Assembly: GCF_026686735.1 (NCBI RefSeq)
Contig: NZ_CP113432.1
Location: 3,647,001 to 3,711,000 of the forward strand
Length of the DNA stretch: 64,000 bases
Direction of reading: 5' to 3'
DNA from: Pseudomonas triclosanedens
GTDB taxonomy: Bacteria; Pseudomonadota; Gammaproteobacteria; Pseudomonadales; Pseudomonadaceae
A program made the translations under genes and the position numbers. The notes below the pieces were generated by a model that was given only the letters and a program-made list of their open reading frames with translations, made no database searches and was not told the DNA's origin. Shown here one piece after another: positions 7,743-14,698 of the stretch (the stretch's first letter is position 1; each line of letters opens with the position of its first letter).

Positions 7743-7828
7743 TGGCTGAGCTCCCGGAATGCCGCGCCACGATTCACCTTCGCGCGATTTCGTGGCGCGC
7801 TGTTGTTCGATCCGGTCTTCATATGCAT
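7739..7828 (-). CDS. 29-residue leader-like ORF coupled to the O-like gene
   Basis: ATG at 7828, preceded by a GGGAAG ribosome-binding site, encodes a basic 29-residue peptide starting MHMKTGSNNSAPRNRAKVNR. The stop overlaps the ATG of the O-like gene (ATGA), so it could set translation of O by coupling. Too short for family recognition; the evidence is the ribosome site and the overlap only. Confidence 0.45.
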   Translation of the reverse strand: MHMKTGSNNSAPRNRAKVNRGAAFRELSQ

Positions 7829-7846
7829 ACTTCCCTCGTTGCTACG

Positions 7847-7889
7847 AACCCCGGCCCCGTGTCCCCACACTCGCCGGGGTTTGTTTTTT
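7847..7889 (+). terminator. Rightward terminator-like hairpin in the early operon
   Basis: AACCCCGGC (7847-7855) pairs with GCCGGGGTT (7873-7881) and is followed by TTTGTTTTTT-like sequence on the plus strand. It would stop rightward (antisense) transcription; on the leftward strand it has no U tract. Confidence 0.5.
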
Positions 7890-7896
7890 CTGGGCT

Positions 7897-8364
7897 TCAG
7901 TCCTTCGCGGCGTACAGAACGATCGTGGCCTGGACTTCTTCATGCCGCGCTGCCACGTACTTGGCGTGGAGTGCCAGGATCATTGCGGCTTCGCTCGCAT
8001 CGATCTCCCCGTCCGCCAGGGCCTCGGCGATCATCAGATCCACCTTCCCCTTCCGAGCTGCCGCGGTGACCGTGCGCTGGTGCAACTCGACGCTGTCCAA
8101 CTCCTCGACATGAGGCAGCGGAACGAAGACGCCTCCATACAGCGAGCAGATGTAGTTCGGCAGGTGGTGCGTACCGTTCTGCTGCTCCAGCAGGTGCAGT
8201 TCCGAGTCACTCAGCGGCTTGCACCCGGCGGTCTCGTAGATCTGGTTTTCCAGGCGCTTCTCGTTGATGCCAAGGCGTGCCGCGGCGCAGTCCTTGCCAC
8301 CGGGATAGCCATTCACGATGGCGGCCATCACCTTCCGGCGGGTGTCTAGTACGGAGTGGTTCAT
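7897..8364 (-). CDS. YmfL/CII-like phage regulatory protein
   Basis: 155 residues, first gene after cro in the leftward operon. The N-terminal part (MNHSVLDTRRKVMAAIVNGYPGG...AARLGINEKRLENQIYETAG) resembles the helix-turn-helix region of the E. coli e14 protein YmfL, a putative CII-type regulator. The rest is helical and ends in AEALADGEIDASEAAMILAL. The position is where lambda has cII. Predicted role is lysis-lysogeny control, inferred from position and resemblance. The ATG at 8364 has GAGGA about twelve bases upstream. Confidence 0.72.
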   Translation of the reverse strand: MNHSVLDTRRKVMAAIVNGYPGGKDCAAARLGINEKRLENQIYETAGCKPLSDSELHLLEQQNGTHHLPNYICSLYGGVFVPLPHVEELDSVELHQRTVTAAARKGKVDLMIAEALADGEIDASEAAMILALHAKYVAARHEEVQATIVLYAAKD

Positions 8365-8429
8365 GTCCTAGTTTTTCCTCGGCGACTGCGCGCCTATCGT
8401 TGGAACCATTGCCAGCGAGGGAGTCGCCC

Positions 8430-8648
8430 ATGCGCCAGCCATCCATTCACCATCTGCAGGGCCAGGTGTTCGCCCTGCAGGCTCAACTCAACGCGCTGTT
8501 CGCTTCACTACCGGCGCTGACCCTTGAAACGGTTCAGGAGCACCTGCAGCGCCAAGCCGATTTGGTTCGAGTCGACATAATCGGTACCGAGTGGCCTGGG
8601 CCCGTAATGCCTGGCTTCGAGGATCAGCTCGCGCGCGCCGCAACCTGA
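8430..8648 (+). CDS. Small helical protein encoded antisense to the early operon
   Basis: 72 residues from the ATG at 8430, which has a good GCGAGGGAG ribosome site six bases upstream. The sequence MRQPSIHHLQGQVFALQAQL continues as an amphipathic helix with regular Leu/Ala. It is divergent from the YmfL-like gene and converges on cro, overlapping the cro 3' end by 25 bases. A rightward promoter in the 65-base gap before it would occupy the place of lambda pRE. No known function. Confidence 0.6.
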   Translation: MRQPSIHHLQGQVFALQAQLNALFASLPALTLETVQEHLQRQADLVRVDIIGTEWPGPVMPGFEDQLARAAT

Positions 8649-8803
8649 TCTGCCTTGAGCGCGCCTTTCGTAATTCGCTCGAGCTGGTACTGGCGCAGCT
8701 CCGGAACCTCTTCCCACTGGCGAATCGCCTCATAAGAGACGGCTAGGGCTTTGGCTAGCTTGGAAATCGAGCCGAAGTGCTCGATGGCTTGCGACTTGGT
8801 CAT
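8624..8803 (-). CDS. cro: Cro-like repressor
   Basis: 59 residues from the ATG at 8803 with AGGAGG seven bases upstream. A longer frame starting at 8833 would begin inside the operator, so it is rejected. The HTH is at residues 13-31 (ISKLAKALAVSYEAIRQWEE). Its recognition helix (SYEAIRQW) is nearly identical to that of the adjacent CI (SYEAVRQW), which predicts shared operators. It is divergent from cI, with three palindromes between, as in lambdoid immunity regions. It begins the leftward lytic transcript. Confidence 0.92.
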   Translation of the reverse strand: MTKSQAIEHFGSISKLAKALAVSYEAIRQWEEVPELRQYQLERITKGALKADQVAARAS

Positions 8804-8830
8804 CCCAACCTCCTTTGCTGTACGCAAATT

Positions 8831-8878
8831 CAAGCATGCTTGTGCCCATTAGGCAAGCATGCTTGGCAAGCGCTCTTG
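8831..8878. promoter_or_regulatory. CI/Cro operator cluster between cro and cI
   Basis: Three 12-bp palindromes: CAAGCATGCTTG at 8831-8842, the same at 8854-8865, and CAAGCGCTCTTG (imperfect) at 8867-8878. They fill the 88-base gap between the divergent cro and cI starts, where the leftward and rightward promoters must be. A leftward TTGCCT, 17 bases, TTGAAT pair overlaps the first two sites and may be the cro promoter. Confidence 0.85.
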
Positions 8879-8891
8879 TAGATTGCAGCCA

Positions 8892-9752
8892 ATGAAAACC
8901 ACTGAACGCATTACCAAACTCGTGCTCGCAAGGAAGCCCGCCATCGGGGTCCGAAGCGTGAAAAGGGATATAGCTACCACTTGTGGGATCAGCTACGAGG
9001 CCGTGCGCCAGTGGTTTGCCGGCGACACAGAGAACATCAAGAACGAGAACCTCGTGGCTCTCGCTGAGGGGTACGACACAACGGTTGACTGGCTTCTATC
9101 TGGAAAAGGTGAGCCGCCACGTCGGAAATCGGTTTCTTCCTCGGAACCAGTCCCCGCCAAGACGGCCAGCAGTTCAGCCGAGATCGTGCGCCGCATGCTT
9201 GAGAAGCATGGCAAAGGCCTGAGCGACGAAGCGAGACGCAGCATCGTTGATGCCATTGAAGCGGAGGCTCCAGAGCAGGAAGGCGGCAACGTGATCGTCG
9301 GGGACTTTCCGCGCCCTGGCCCGGTAGGCGACGAGATCAGCATTGCGCACTACGACATCCGCGGCGCCATGGGTAACGGCCAGGTGCCGGCCGACTACAT
9401 GGAAATGCTCCGCGACGTGAAGGTCAGCCAGGAGCAGCTCCGCAAGATCGGCGTCACCTACGACGATCCGAATCACCTGAAGATGGTGTACGGCTGGGGT
9501 AACTCGATGTACCCCACCATCAAGCATGCAGACCCGATGATCGTGAACATCAGCGTTCAGGCGTTCAACGGCGATGGGGTGTTCATCTTTACCTGGCAGG
9601 GGCACCTCTACATCAAGCGCCTACAGGTTCACGATGCCGAGCATTTCGAGATGATCTCGGATAACAAACAGCACAAGGATAGGGTCATCCGGATGGATGA
9701 GACCTATATCCATGCGCGTGTTCTACTGGTTTGGAATGCGCATCTGGTTTAA
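8892..9752 (+). CDS. cI: CI-type prophage repressor (HTH and S24 peptidase fold)
   Basis: 286 residues from the ATG at 8892. The N-terminal HTH contains CGISYEAVRQWFAG (residues 31-44), followed by a linker, then an S24/LexA-like C-terminal domain with catalytic Ser205 (GWGNSMYPTI) and Lys242 (LYIKRLQV). It maintains lysogeny and should be inactivated through RecA. The usual Ala-Gly or Cys-Gly cleavage site is not obvious: the expected place reads RGAMGNGQ (157-164). The start upstream at 8859 would overlap the operators and is rejected. A 55-base gap separates it from the GHKL-nuclease gene. Confidence 0.93.
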   Translation: MKTTERITKLVLARKPAIGVRSVKRDIATTCGISYEAVRQWFAGDTENIKNENLVALAEGYDTTVDWLLSGKGEPPRRKSVSSSEPVPAKTASSSAEIVRRMLEKHGKGLSDEARRSIVDAIEAEAPEQEGGNVIVGDFPRPGPVGDEISIAHYDIRGAMGNGQVPADYMEMLRDVKVSQEQLRKIGVTYDDPNHLKMVYGWGNSMYPTIKHADPMIVNISVQAFNGDGVFIFTWQGHLYIKRLQVHDAEHFEMISDNKQHKDRVIRMDETYIHARVLLVWNAHLV

Positions 9753-9807
9753 GGAAAGGACGAAACTCTAAATTAGAGACGTCACCAATCCATTACAAGG
9801 ATGAGTC

Positions 9808-11799
9808 GTGAACCAGAACTTCAAAGCAGTTGATTTTTCAGGCAGCAACACCATCACAGATGAAGGTATCAAGAACCATTTCAAAAAGGAATTGGAAGCT
9901 TGGCAGCCTCTTGCTGAACTTATTTGGAACGGGCTGGATGCAAATGCAACCGAAGTTTCTGTAACTGTTCGCCGAAATGATATGGGCGGAGTGGAATCCA
10001 TATCTGTACTGGACAATGGTGACGGCATTGACTTTACACGCCCGCTAGATAACTTTCGGCGATTCAATGACTCGCTTAAGCGAAAATCCCATTCGATGCA
10101 TGGATCGAAAGGCCGAGGACGCTTAGCATTCCACAAGATATGCAATCGGGCAATTTGGTTCACAAAGTTCGAAAATCAAGACGCATACATTGAGGTAGAA
10201 AGCTCTCATCTTCGCGACATTAAAGGCACTACGATCCCTTCAGCCCAGCAACACGCACTATTGTCTACGCAAGGTTCTGGCACCTGTGTTGAACTCCTAA
10301 ATTTCTTTAGGCCAATCGCCGAAACAGACTCCCTCCTCTCCCAACTGAGCCTGGAATTCGGCTGGCACCTTGCACTCAATTCAGGAAAGCGCATACAAGT
10401 TGACGGCCGGCCTGTTGTCCCGCCTGCTCATACCCGGGTGGAAAGGACAATAAAAATTGACAACGAAGAATTTAAAATTGAGCTACTCCACTGGGCTCAA
10501 AAGCTGCAATCAGAAAAATCCTACAACTATCTACTAGATAGCAACGGCAATGTTATCTTCCACATGCCGAGCAGCCTGAATCATAAGCCAGGCTACTACA
10601 CTAGTCTATTCATCTCATCGTCGTGGTTCGACGCCTACTCTTCTGATCAAGCGCTTTCACAAGAACTGCAAACACTGACCACCACGAAAACATGGAAACA
10701 GGTTTCAAAGAGCATCGTTGATTTTGCTCAAGAGCACTACAGGGAGTTCCTAATAACTCAAGCCGACGAACAAATTGAAGAATTTGTTGAACAAGGCGAC
10801 TTCCCTGACTACAAGGAACTGAGCGCGGCATACTCAGAGTGGCGTCTAAGCCATCTCAAGAGCATTGTTAGAACCATAATAATTTCCGACCCAAAATTAT
10901 TTAAGAATAGCAATAAGAGACAGCGAAAGATAATAATTAGATTATTGGACAGAATTGCTGTTTCCAATGAAAATGATGCATTGCTTGACGTCCTTGAAAG
11001 CGTATTAGACCTGGACCAAAATGCCATGCAAATTTTTTCAGACCAAATCAAGAAGGCAAAGCTAAACAACATTATAAAGACCATCGAAACTCTTCAGAAG
11101 AGAGAAATGGCGATTGCTCGCATTTCCGAGATAATGCGAAATCACTTTAAAGAAACTTTGGAGACACCCGATCTCCAAGGCATCATCGAGGCCAATACAT
11201 GGCTTTTCGGCAATCAATATGAAAGCATCGGCGCAGAGGAAGATACTTTCACCAAGGTCGCTGAACGCTTGAGAGAACGAGTTACCGGCATCAACGAACT
11301 TAACGCGGAAGACGTAGAGGACGGCGCAAGCTTAGAAGGGGCGAACCGGCAAGTTGACCTTTTCCTCGTGCGCAGGACAATGCAATACGACTCGCTCAAC
11401 AAACCTTTTTTCAAGTGTGTGATCATTGAAATCAAGCGCCCCAGCATTGCGCTGAACAAAACTCATCTCCGCCAAGTGGATGAGTACGCCGCGATCCTCA
11501 ATAGGCATCCTGACTTCAACGGCATCAATACAAAATATGAGATCGTCCTCGTTGGGAGAAAGATCTCCGACGCGGATTACGAAATAAACAGCCGGCTTTT
11601 AGACCTTGCCGACAAAAACGAACCCGGACTTATCGGCAGCGGCACTATTAAAAGATATGTAAAGACTTGGAAAACCATCACCGAGGAGTTCGGGATCGCG
11701 AATAACTTCTTGCTGAACACACTGCAAATGCAGCGTGATTCATTGGAAAAGGAAAGCAGGGAAGAGTTAATTGAAAACCTCCAGAAGCAAACTGCTTAA
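9808..11799 (+). CDS. GHKL ATPase fused to PD-(D/E)XK nuclease-like domain (candidate defence gene)
   Basis: 663 residues from a GTG start at 9808 with AGGATGA six bases upstream. The N-terminus is a GHKL ATPase: N box LAELIWNGLDANATEV (35-50), LDNGDGI (68-74), and a Gly-rich lid HGSKGRGRLAFHKI (98-111). A middle region of about 250 residues is helical. The C-terminus resembles the PD-(D/E)XK fold of DUF4263/Shedu-type nucleases: IEANTWLFG (460-468), D517 in QVDLFL, E541-I-K543 in VIIEIKRP, then Q556 in RQVDEY. The gene is visibly AT-richer than its neighbours, implying recent acquisition. It follows cI, a frequent cargo spot in prophages. The function is unproven; nucleotide-dependent nuclease defence or superinfection exclusion is the inference. 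Confidence 0.82.
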   Translation: MNQNFKAVDFSGSNTITDEGIKNHFKKELEAWQPLAELIWNGLDANATEVSVTVRRNDMGGVESISVLDNGDGIDFTRPLDNFRRFNDSLKRKSHSMHGSKGRGRLAFHKICNRAIWFTKFENQDAYIEVESSHLRDIKGTTIPSAQQHALLSTQGSGTCVELLNFFRPIAETDSLLSQLSLEFGWHLALNSGKRIQVDGRPVVPPAHTRVERTIKIDNEEFKIELLHWAQKLQSEKSYNYLLDSNGNVIFHMPSSLNHKPGYYTSLFISSSWFDAYSSDQALSQELQTLTTTKTWKQVSKSIVDFAQEHYREFLITQADEQIEEFVEQGDFPDYKELSAAYSEWRLSHLKSIVRTIIISDPKLFKNSNKRQRKIIIRLLDRIAVSNENDALLDVLESVLDLDQNAMQIFSDQIKKAKLNNIIKTIETLQKREMAIARISEIMRNHFKETLETPDLQGIIEANTWLFGNQYESIGAEEDTFTKVAERLRERVTGINELNAEDVEDGASLEGANRQVDLFLVRRTMQYDSLNKPFFKCVIIEIKRPSIALNKTHLRQVDEYAAILNRHPDFNGINTKYEIVLVGRKISDADYEINSRLLDLADKNEPGLIGSGTIKRYVKTWKTITEEFGIANNFLLNTLQMQRDSLEKESREELIENLQKQTA

Positions 11800-11875
11800 T
11801 AACTGGATCACCCTTTGAGGATTAGCTAAGTCTTCTGATTAAAACTCGCACGCCATTACTGCACGGAGCATCCTC

Positions 11876-12301
11876 ATGGCACGACGCCGCTCCCAATCTT
11901 TCCAGTCTTGGTCCCTCGGCCTCATCAGCGTGATCATCACCGGCCTGGTGATGTACTACGCACGCGTTGCTGCGATCGACTACTTCGCCGCGCGCCAGAT
12001 GGAGCGCACTCAGGCGGCATTGGAAAAAATCCAGCAGCAGGCAACGCGCCAGCAGCAACAGCAGTTCCGACCGGCCCCGTCGCCGGCACCAGTCGACGAG
12101 TACGATGCCCAGGTCATGAAGGCTGCTGACGAGTCGCAGCGCCAGCACGACGCTGCATGGGAGAAGTATTACCAAGAGCCCAGGGGCTGCAATAACTGGC
12201 GAACTGACCAGCAGATGGTCGAATGCCTAGAATACAAGAGCCGGGCAAAGCGAGAATTCGAGCAGAAATGGGCGGCGGGTGAATTCGCCTCGGGTACCTG
12301 A
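11876..12301 (+). CDS. Hypothetical protein with one N-terminal membrane helix
   Basis: 141 residues from the ATG at 11876 (GGAG eight bases upstream). After a basic MARRRSQSF comes a hydrophobic segment, SLGLISVIITGLVMYYARVA (13-32), then a Gln-rich coiled-coil-like stretch (AALEKIQQQATRQQQQQF), a Pro-rich linker and a charged C-terminus with CNNWRTDQQMVECLEYKSRA. The topology predicts a short cytoplasmic tail and a periplasmic or cytoplasmic coiled domain. No known family. It follows the GHKL gene in the same direction by 76 bases and ends before a rightward terminator. Confidence 0.65.
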   Translation: MARRRSQSFQSWSLGLISVIITGLVMYYARVAAIDYFAARQMERTQAALEKIQQQATRQQQQQFRPAPSPAPVDEYDAQVMKAADESQRQHDAAWEKYYQEPRGCNNWRTDQQMVECLEYKSRAKREFEQKWAAGEFASGT

Positions 12302-12376
12302 CCGAGGCTTGAATTCAGTACTGTCTTTGGTAAGTTTCCTCTTGCCGTGTGGCTCGGAGAGCAGCGGCCACCTGGC

Positions 12377-12412
12377 AAAAGGCCGTATCGATCGATGCGG
12401 CCTTTTTATTTT
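12377..12412 (+). terminator. Terminator between the hypothetical membrane protein and DUF1654
   Basis: AAAAGGCCG (12377-12385) pairs with CGGCCTTTT (12398-12406) across an ATCGAT-containing loop and is followed by a T-rich run. It separates the rightward accessory genes from the convergent DUF1654 gene and may work in both directions. Confidence 0.8.
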
Positions 12413-12418
12413 GTACCT

Positions 12419-12757
12419 TCAGAACGGCGCTGGCTGATCGTGCAGGTGTTGCACCTTGAAGTCGGTCGGTAGCTCCTCCCCTTCTGCCTGGGCGCCCTCG
12501 CCTTCCTCTTCGGCTGGCTGCCACTCCAGCACCGCCGTCCCGTCCTCGAGCTTGGTCACCGTCAGGCCATCCGTCTCCGCCAGCTCATCCATCACCTGGG
12601 TCCACGCCTCGTCAGTGTCGCTGTCCAGGCGCCATATCACCGCGCGCCGATCGGCCTGAGCCTTCGGGCTTCCCACCATCGCCGAAATCCGAAGGCGCAG
12701 CCTGTCCAGCTCATGGAGGCCGCTACCCGTGGATGCCGAGACCGCTTGTTTTGTCAT
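12419..12757 (-). CDS. DUF1654 protein (Pseudomonas-specific family)
   Basis: 112 residues from the ATG at 12757 with AGGAG eight bases upstream. The core SGLHELDRLRLRISAMVGSP followed by AWTQVMDELAETDGLTVTKL and a tail DGTAVLEWQP is the DUF1654 pattern seen in many Pseudomonas chromosomes and prophages. The acidic C-terminus (EEEGEGAQAEGEELPTDF) is unstructured. The molecular function is unknown. Its upstream region holds a LexA box and three copies of the same palindrome as the cI-cro operator, so it is likely SOS-inducible and repressor-linked. A longer frame (to 12985) is rejected because it runs through the control region. Confidence 0.85.
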   Translation of the reverse strand: MTKQAVSASTGSGLHELDRLRLRISAMVGSPKAQADRRAVIWRLDSDTDEAWTQVMDELAETDGLTVTKLEDGTAVLEWQPAEEEGEGAQAEGEELPTDFKVQHLHDQPAPF

Positions 12758-12778
12758 TTCCGTAGCTCCTTGCAGATA

Positions 12779-12794
12779 CTGTATGCACATACAG
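12779..12794. promoter_or_regulatory. LexA (SOS) box upstream of DUF1654
   Basis: CTGTATGCACATACAG has the CTGT-N8-ACAG form with the outer six bases (CTGTAT/ATACAG) fully symmetric, matching the LexA consensus used by Pseudomonas. It lies 22 bases upstream of the DUF1654 start, overlapping the likely transcription start. Confidence 0.78.
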
Positions 12795-12809
12795 TAATTC
12801 CAAATAAAG

Positions 12810-12864
12810 CAAGCATGCTTGCATTTAAAAGACAAGCATGCTTTTATAAATGCAAGCCCGCTTG
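12810..12864. promoter_or_regulatory. Second operator cluster, same palindrome as the cI-cro region
   Basis: CAAGCATGCTTG (12810-12821), CAAGCATGCTTT (12833-12844) and CAAGCCCGCTTG (12853-12864) lie upstream of the DUF1654 gene, centre spacing 23 and 20 bases. These are the same 12-bp half-sites as between cro and cI, 4 kb away, so CI/Cro probably bind here. The rest of the 351-base stretch 12758-13108, between DUF1654 and the divergent gene at 13109, contains a 7-bp stem hairpin at 13061-13084 and no further gene I trust. Confidence 0.85.
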
Positions 12865-13108
12865 TACGGCTTCGCTCTTTAACAACGCACCCAATGACGA
12901 ATACAGCACCTGCCGCTACCGGCGACCGGCGCACCCATCCAGAGGCCAACTGAGGGGCTGAAGGGTGGAGCGCGGCGAAAGCCAAACCGAGCGAATGACC
13001 CGGTATGCAGGTGTGAAGGTCGGAGCCACCAGCAGTGGCGCCGACGGGAAAGCATCACTGAAGCGCCTGAGTAATCGGGCGCTTTGGGATGACTACCAGG
13101 AGATGACC

Positions 13109-13375
13109 ATGCAAGGAGCCAGCGCCAACGCCCAGGCCTGGGAGCAACCCTTCCCGAACGTCAGCCGTCTCGGAACTCCCGGCGCCCAGCGGTGGGCCAC
13201 CGTCAGCAGCTACGCCAAGGCGCTGCATGTGCTGAGCCGCTGGCAGCCAGGCTGCGGACTAACCCCCGACACCGACAACTTCGAAAGCCTCGATGCCGCC
13301 CAGCGCGCCGGCGAGGAATGGACAGAAGGCGCCCGCGCCATCCCGCGGGAAAACGGACGGAGGATGCAGCCATGA
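13109..13375 (+). CDS. Hypothetical phage accessory protein
   Basis: 88 residues from the ATG at 13109 (AGGAG seven bases upstream). An upstream frame to 12965 lacks a good ribosome site. The sequence MQGASANAQAWEQPFPNVSR, then RWATVSSYAKALHVLSRWQP, contains an aromatic, helical core and a basic end. No known family. It is divergent from DUF1654 and might share the operator cluster. Confidence 0.55.
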   Translation: MQGASANAQAWEQPFPNVSRLGTPGAQRWATVSSYAKALHVLSRWQPGCGLTPDTDNFESLDAAQRAGEEWTEGARAIPRENGRRMQP

Positions 13376-13458
13376 AATAGCCAACATCCCTGGTAGCCCA
13401 GTAGCACCGCTGGGCGCGCCGCGAAACGCACTCACATACGGCGGCGTTTGTGAGCACC

Positions 13459-13484
13459 GAAAGGCCGGATTACTCCGGCCTTTC
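13459..13484. terminator. Bidirectional terminator-like hairpin
   Basis: GAAAGGCCGG (13459-13468) pairs with CCGGCCTTTC (13475-13484) around a six-base loop. It stands between the convergent genes at 13109-13375 and 13510-13959 and can end transcription from both sides. Confidence 0.6.
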
Positions 13485-13509
13485 ACCTTCTCAGAACTCC
13501 AAGTTCAAC

Positions 13510-13959
13510 CTACTCGTCAACCAGTCGCCGCAGCAAAGCGGCTGTTACGCCACAAGCAAGAGCTCCAATCAAGCAAATGGACAACGACGGATAATTACGC
13601 GCCACAAGAGCGCTGACGATAGCTGTTGTAGTGAAACCTAGCGAGGAGCCAGCTAAAAGTCGAACTCCCAGAGGGGCTACGTGGTGCTGGCCAAAAAATC
13701 GAAGGCAGATCGGGTACAGAAAACCAGCTGCAAAGCTCGATGGAAACGCTATATGGCCTCCGATCAACATCACAAAAAATATCCCTCCCCCTAACGCAGT
13801 CAAGTACCTGGTACTGAGCTCGTGGGTCGGTGCTTGCACCAAAAGAAGCAGGGCGGCAACGATCGGGCTAATCAAGGTAAACATTACAGCGGCTTTGATA
13901 CTCGCAAACACTTGCCACAAAAGCTGCCTTGGCCTCCTGGTATCGCTTCGACATTCCAT
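13510..13959 (-). CDS. Hypothetical four-helix membrane protein
   Basis: 149 residues from the ATG at 13959, preceded by GGAGG six bases upstream (a start at 13974 would include that site). Four hydrophobic segments are visible: AAVMFTLISPIVAALLLLV, YLTALGGGIFFVMLIGGHIA, PLGVRLLAGSSLGFTTTAIV and SICLIGALACGVTAALL, with short charged loops. There is no signal peptide. No known family. Membrane proteins of this size in prophage accessory regions often act in superinfection exclusion, but that is only a possibility here. Confidence 0.62.
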   Translation of the reverse strand: MECRSDTRRPRQLLWQVFASIKAAVMFTLISPIVAALLLLVQAPTHELSTRYLTALGGGIFFVMLIGGHIAFPSSFAAGFLYPICLRFFGQHHVAPLGVRLLAGSSLGFTTTAIVSALVARNYPSLSICLIGALACGVTAALLRRLVDE

Positions 13960-14110
13960 GTTCGCCTCCGGCATTAATTAATGCCGCCAGTGTAGAGCAC
14001 CAGCCCCCCCACTTGCTTCATTCCAAGAGTACTCACCGCGGCGCCCACCGGCGCACAGCCGCGTGATCGAGTGCTGCCCAAAGGAAGCCACCCAGAAAGA
14101 GGAACTCGCC

Positions 14111-14371
14111 ATGCAACAGTTGATCATCCGCCAGGAACTGCCATCGCTCCTCCTGCAGACCGCTGCCGCGCGCATGGCCTTCGAGGAGCGCCGCCGCTTT
14201 ACCATCGAGCGACCGGCCTACCAGGTGAAGGCGGTGAGCCGTGGTTTCTACCACGTCATTGAGACTTCCACGGACAAGGTGCTCGGGTTCCGTCGCTCCC
14301 ACGGCGAGGCCATCGCATACGCCAAGCAACTGACCATCCGCGCGCGGGATGACATCGGGGCCGAGGGATGA
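14111..14371 (+). CDS. Hypothetical phage protein
   Basis: 86 residues from the ATG at 14111 with GAGGA seven bases upstream; a start at 14063 adds residues without a better ribosome site. The protein begins MQQLIIRQELPSLLLQTAAA and contains a beta-strand pattern (YQVKAVSRGFYHVIETSTD) and a helix. It overlaps the next gene by four bases (ATGA). Family not recognised. Confidence 0.6.
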   Translation: MQQLIIRQELPSLLLQTAAARMAFEERRRFTIERPAYQVKAVSRGFYHVIETSTDKVLGFRRSHGEAIAYAKQLTIRARDDIGAEG

Positions 14372-14691
14372 GGAAGCCAGCGAAGACCCAGGCAGAGCGC
14401 TCGGCGGCAGCCGCGGCGAAGCGCCGGCGCCTGGACGAAACCGAGCTGCGACACCGGTTACGCCGTGGCACCCGCACCATGCTGGAAAACCTGATGCGCT
14501 GGCACGGCATCGAGGAGCAAGCCGAGGCAATTCAGCTCCTCATCATGCACGCGCATGACCTCGGGCCAGACGGCTCAGCCCCTCTTCTCGCCATTCCGCG
14601 CCACGATTTCACACCGTCTGAATTCGTGGAGCGCCAGCTCGAACGACTCGGACGGAAAGAGGCAGCGCTCCTCGATCAACAGGAGCTGTGA
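14368..14691 (+). CDS. Hypothetical basic protein, possibly ribbon-helix-helix-like
   Basis: 107 residues with an ATGA overlap to the gene before. The N-terminal Arg/Lys/Ala-rich stretch is followed by ELRHRLRRGTRTMLENLMRW, HGIEEQAEAIQLLIMHAHDL and a C-terminal helix FVERQLERLGRKE. The arrangement of a short strand-like segment and two helices resembles RHH-type DNA-binding proteins found in Pseudomonas prophages, but I cannot assign a family. Confidence 0.62.
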   Translation: MRKPAKTQAERSAAAAAKRRRLDETELRHRLRRGTRTMLENLMRWHGIEEQAEAIQLLIMHAHDLGPDGSAPLLAIPRHDFTPSEFVERQLERLGRKEAALLDQQEL

Positions 14692-14698
14692 ACCACTG

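Noticed and set aside
12758..12985. Extended N-terminus for the DUF1654 gene
   Set aside because: It would cross the LexA box and all three operator palindromes; the ATG at 12757 has the good ribosome site.
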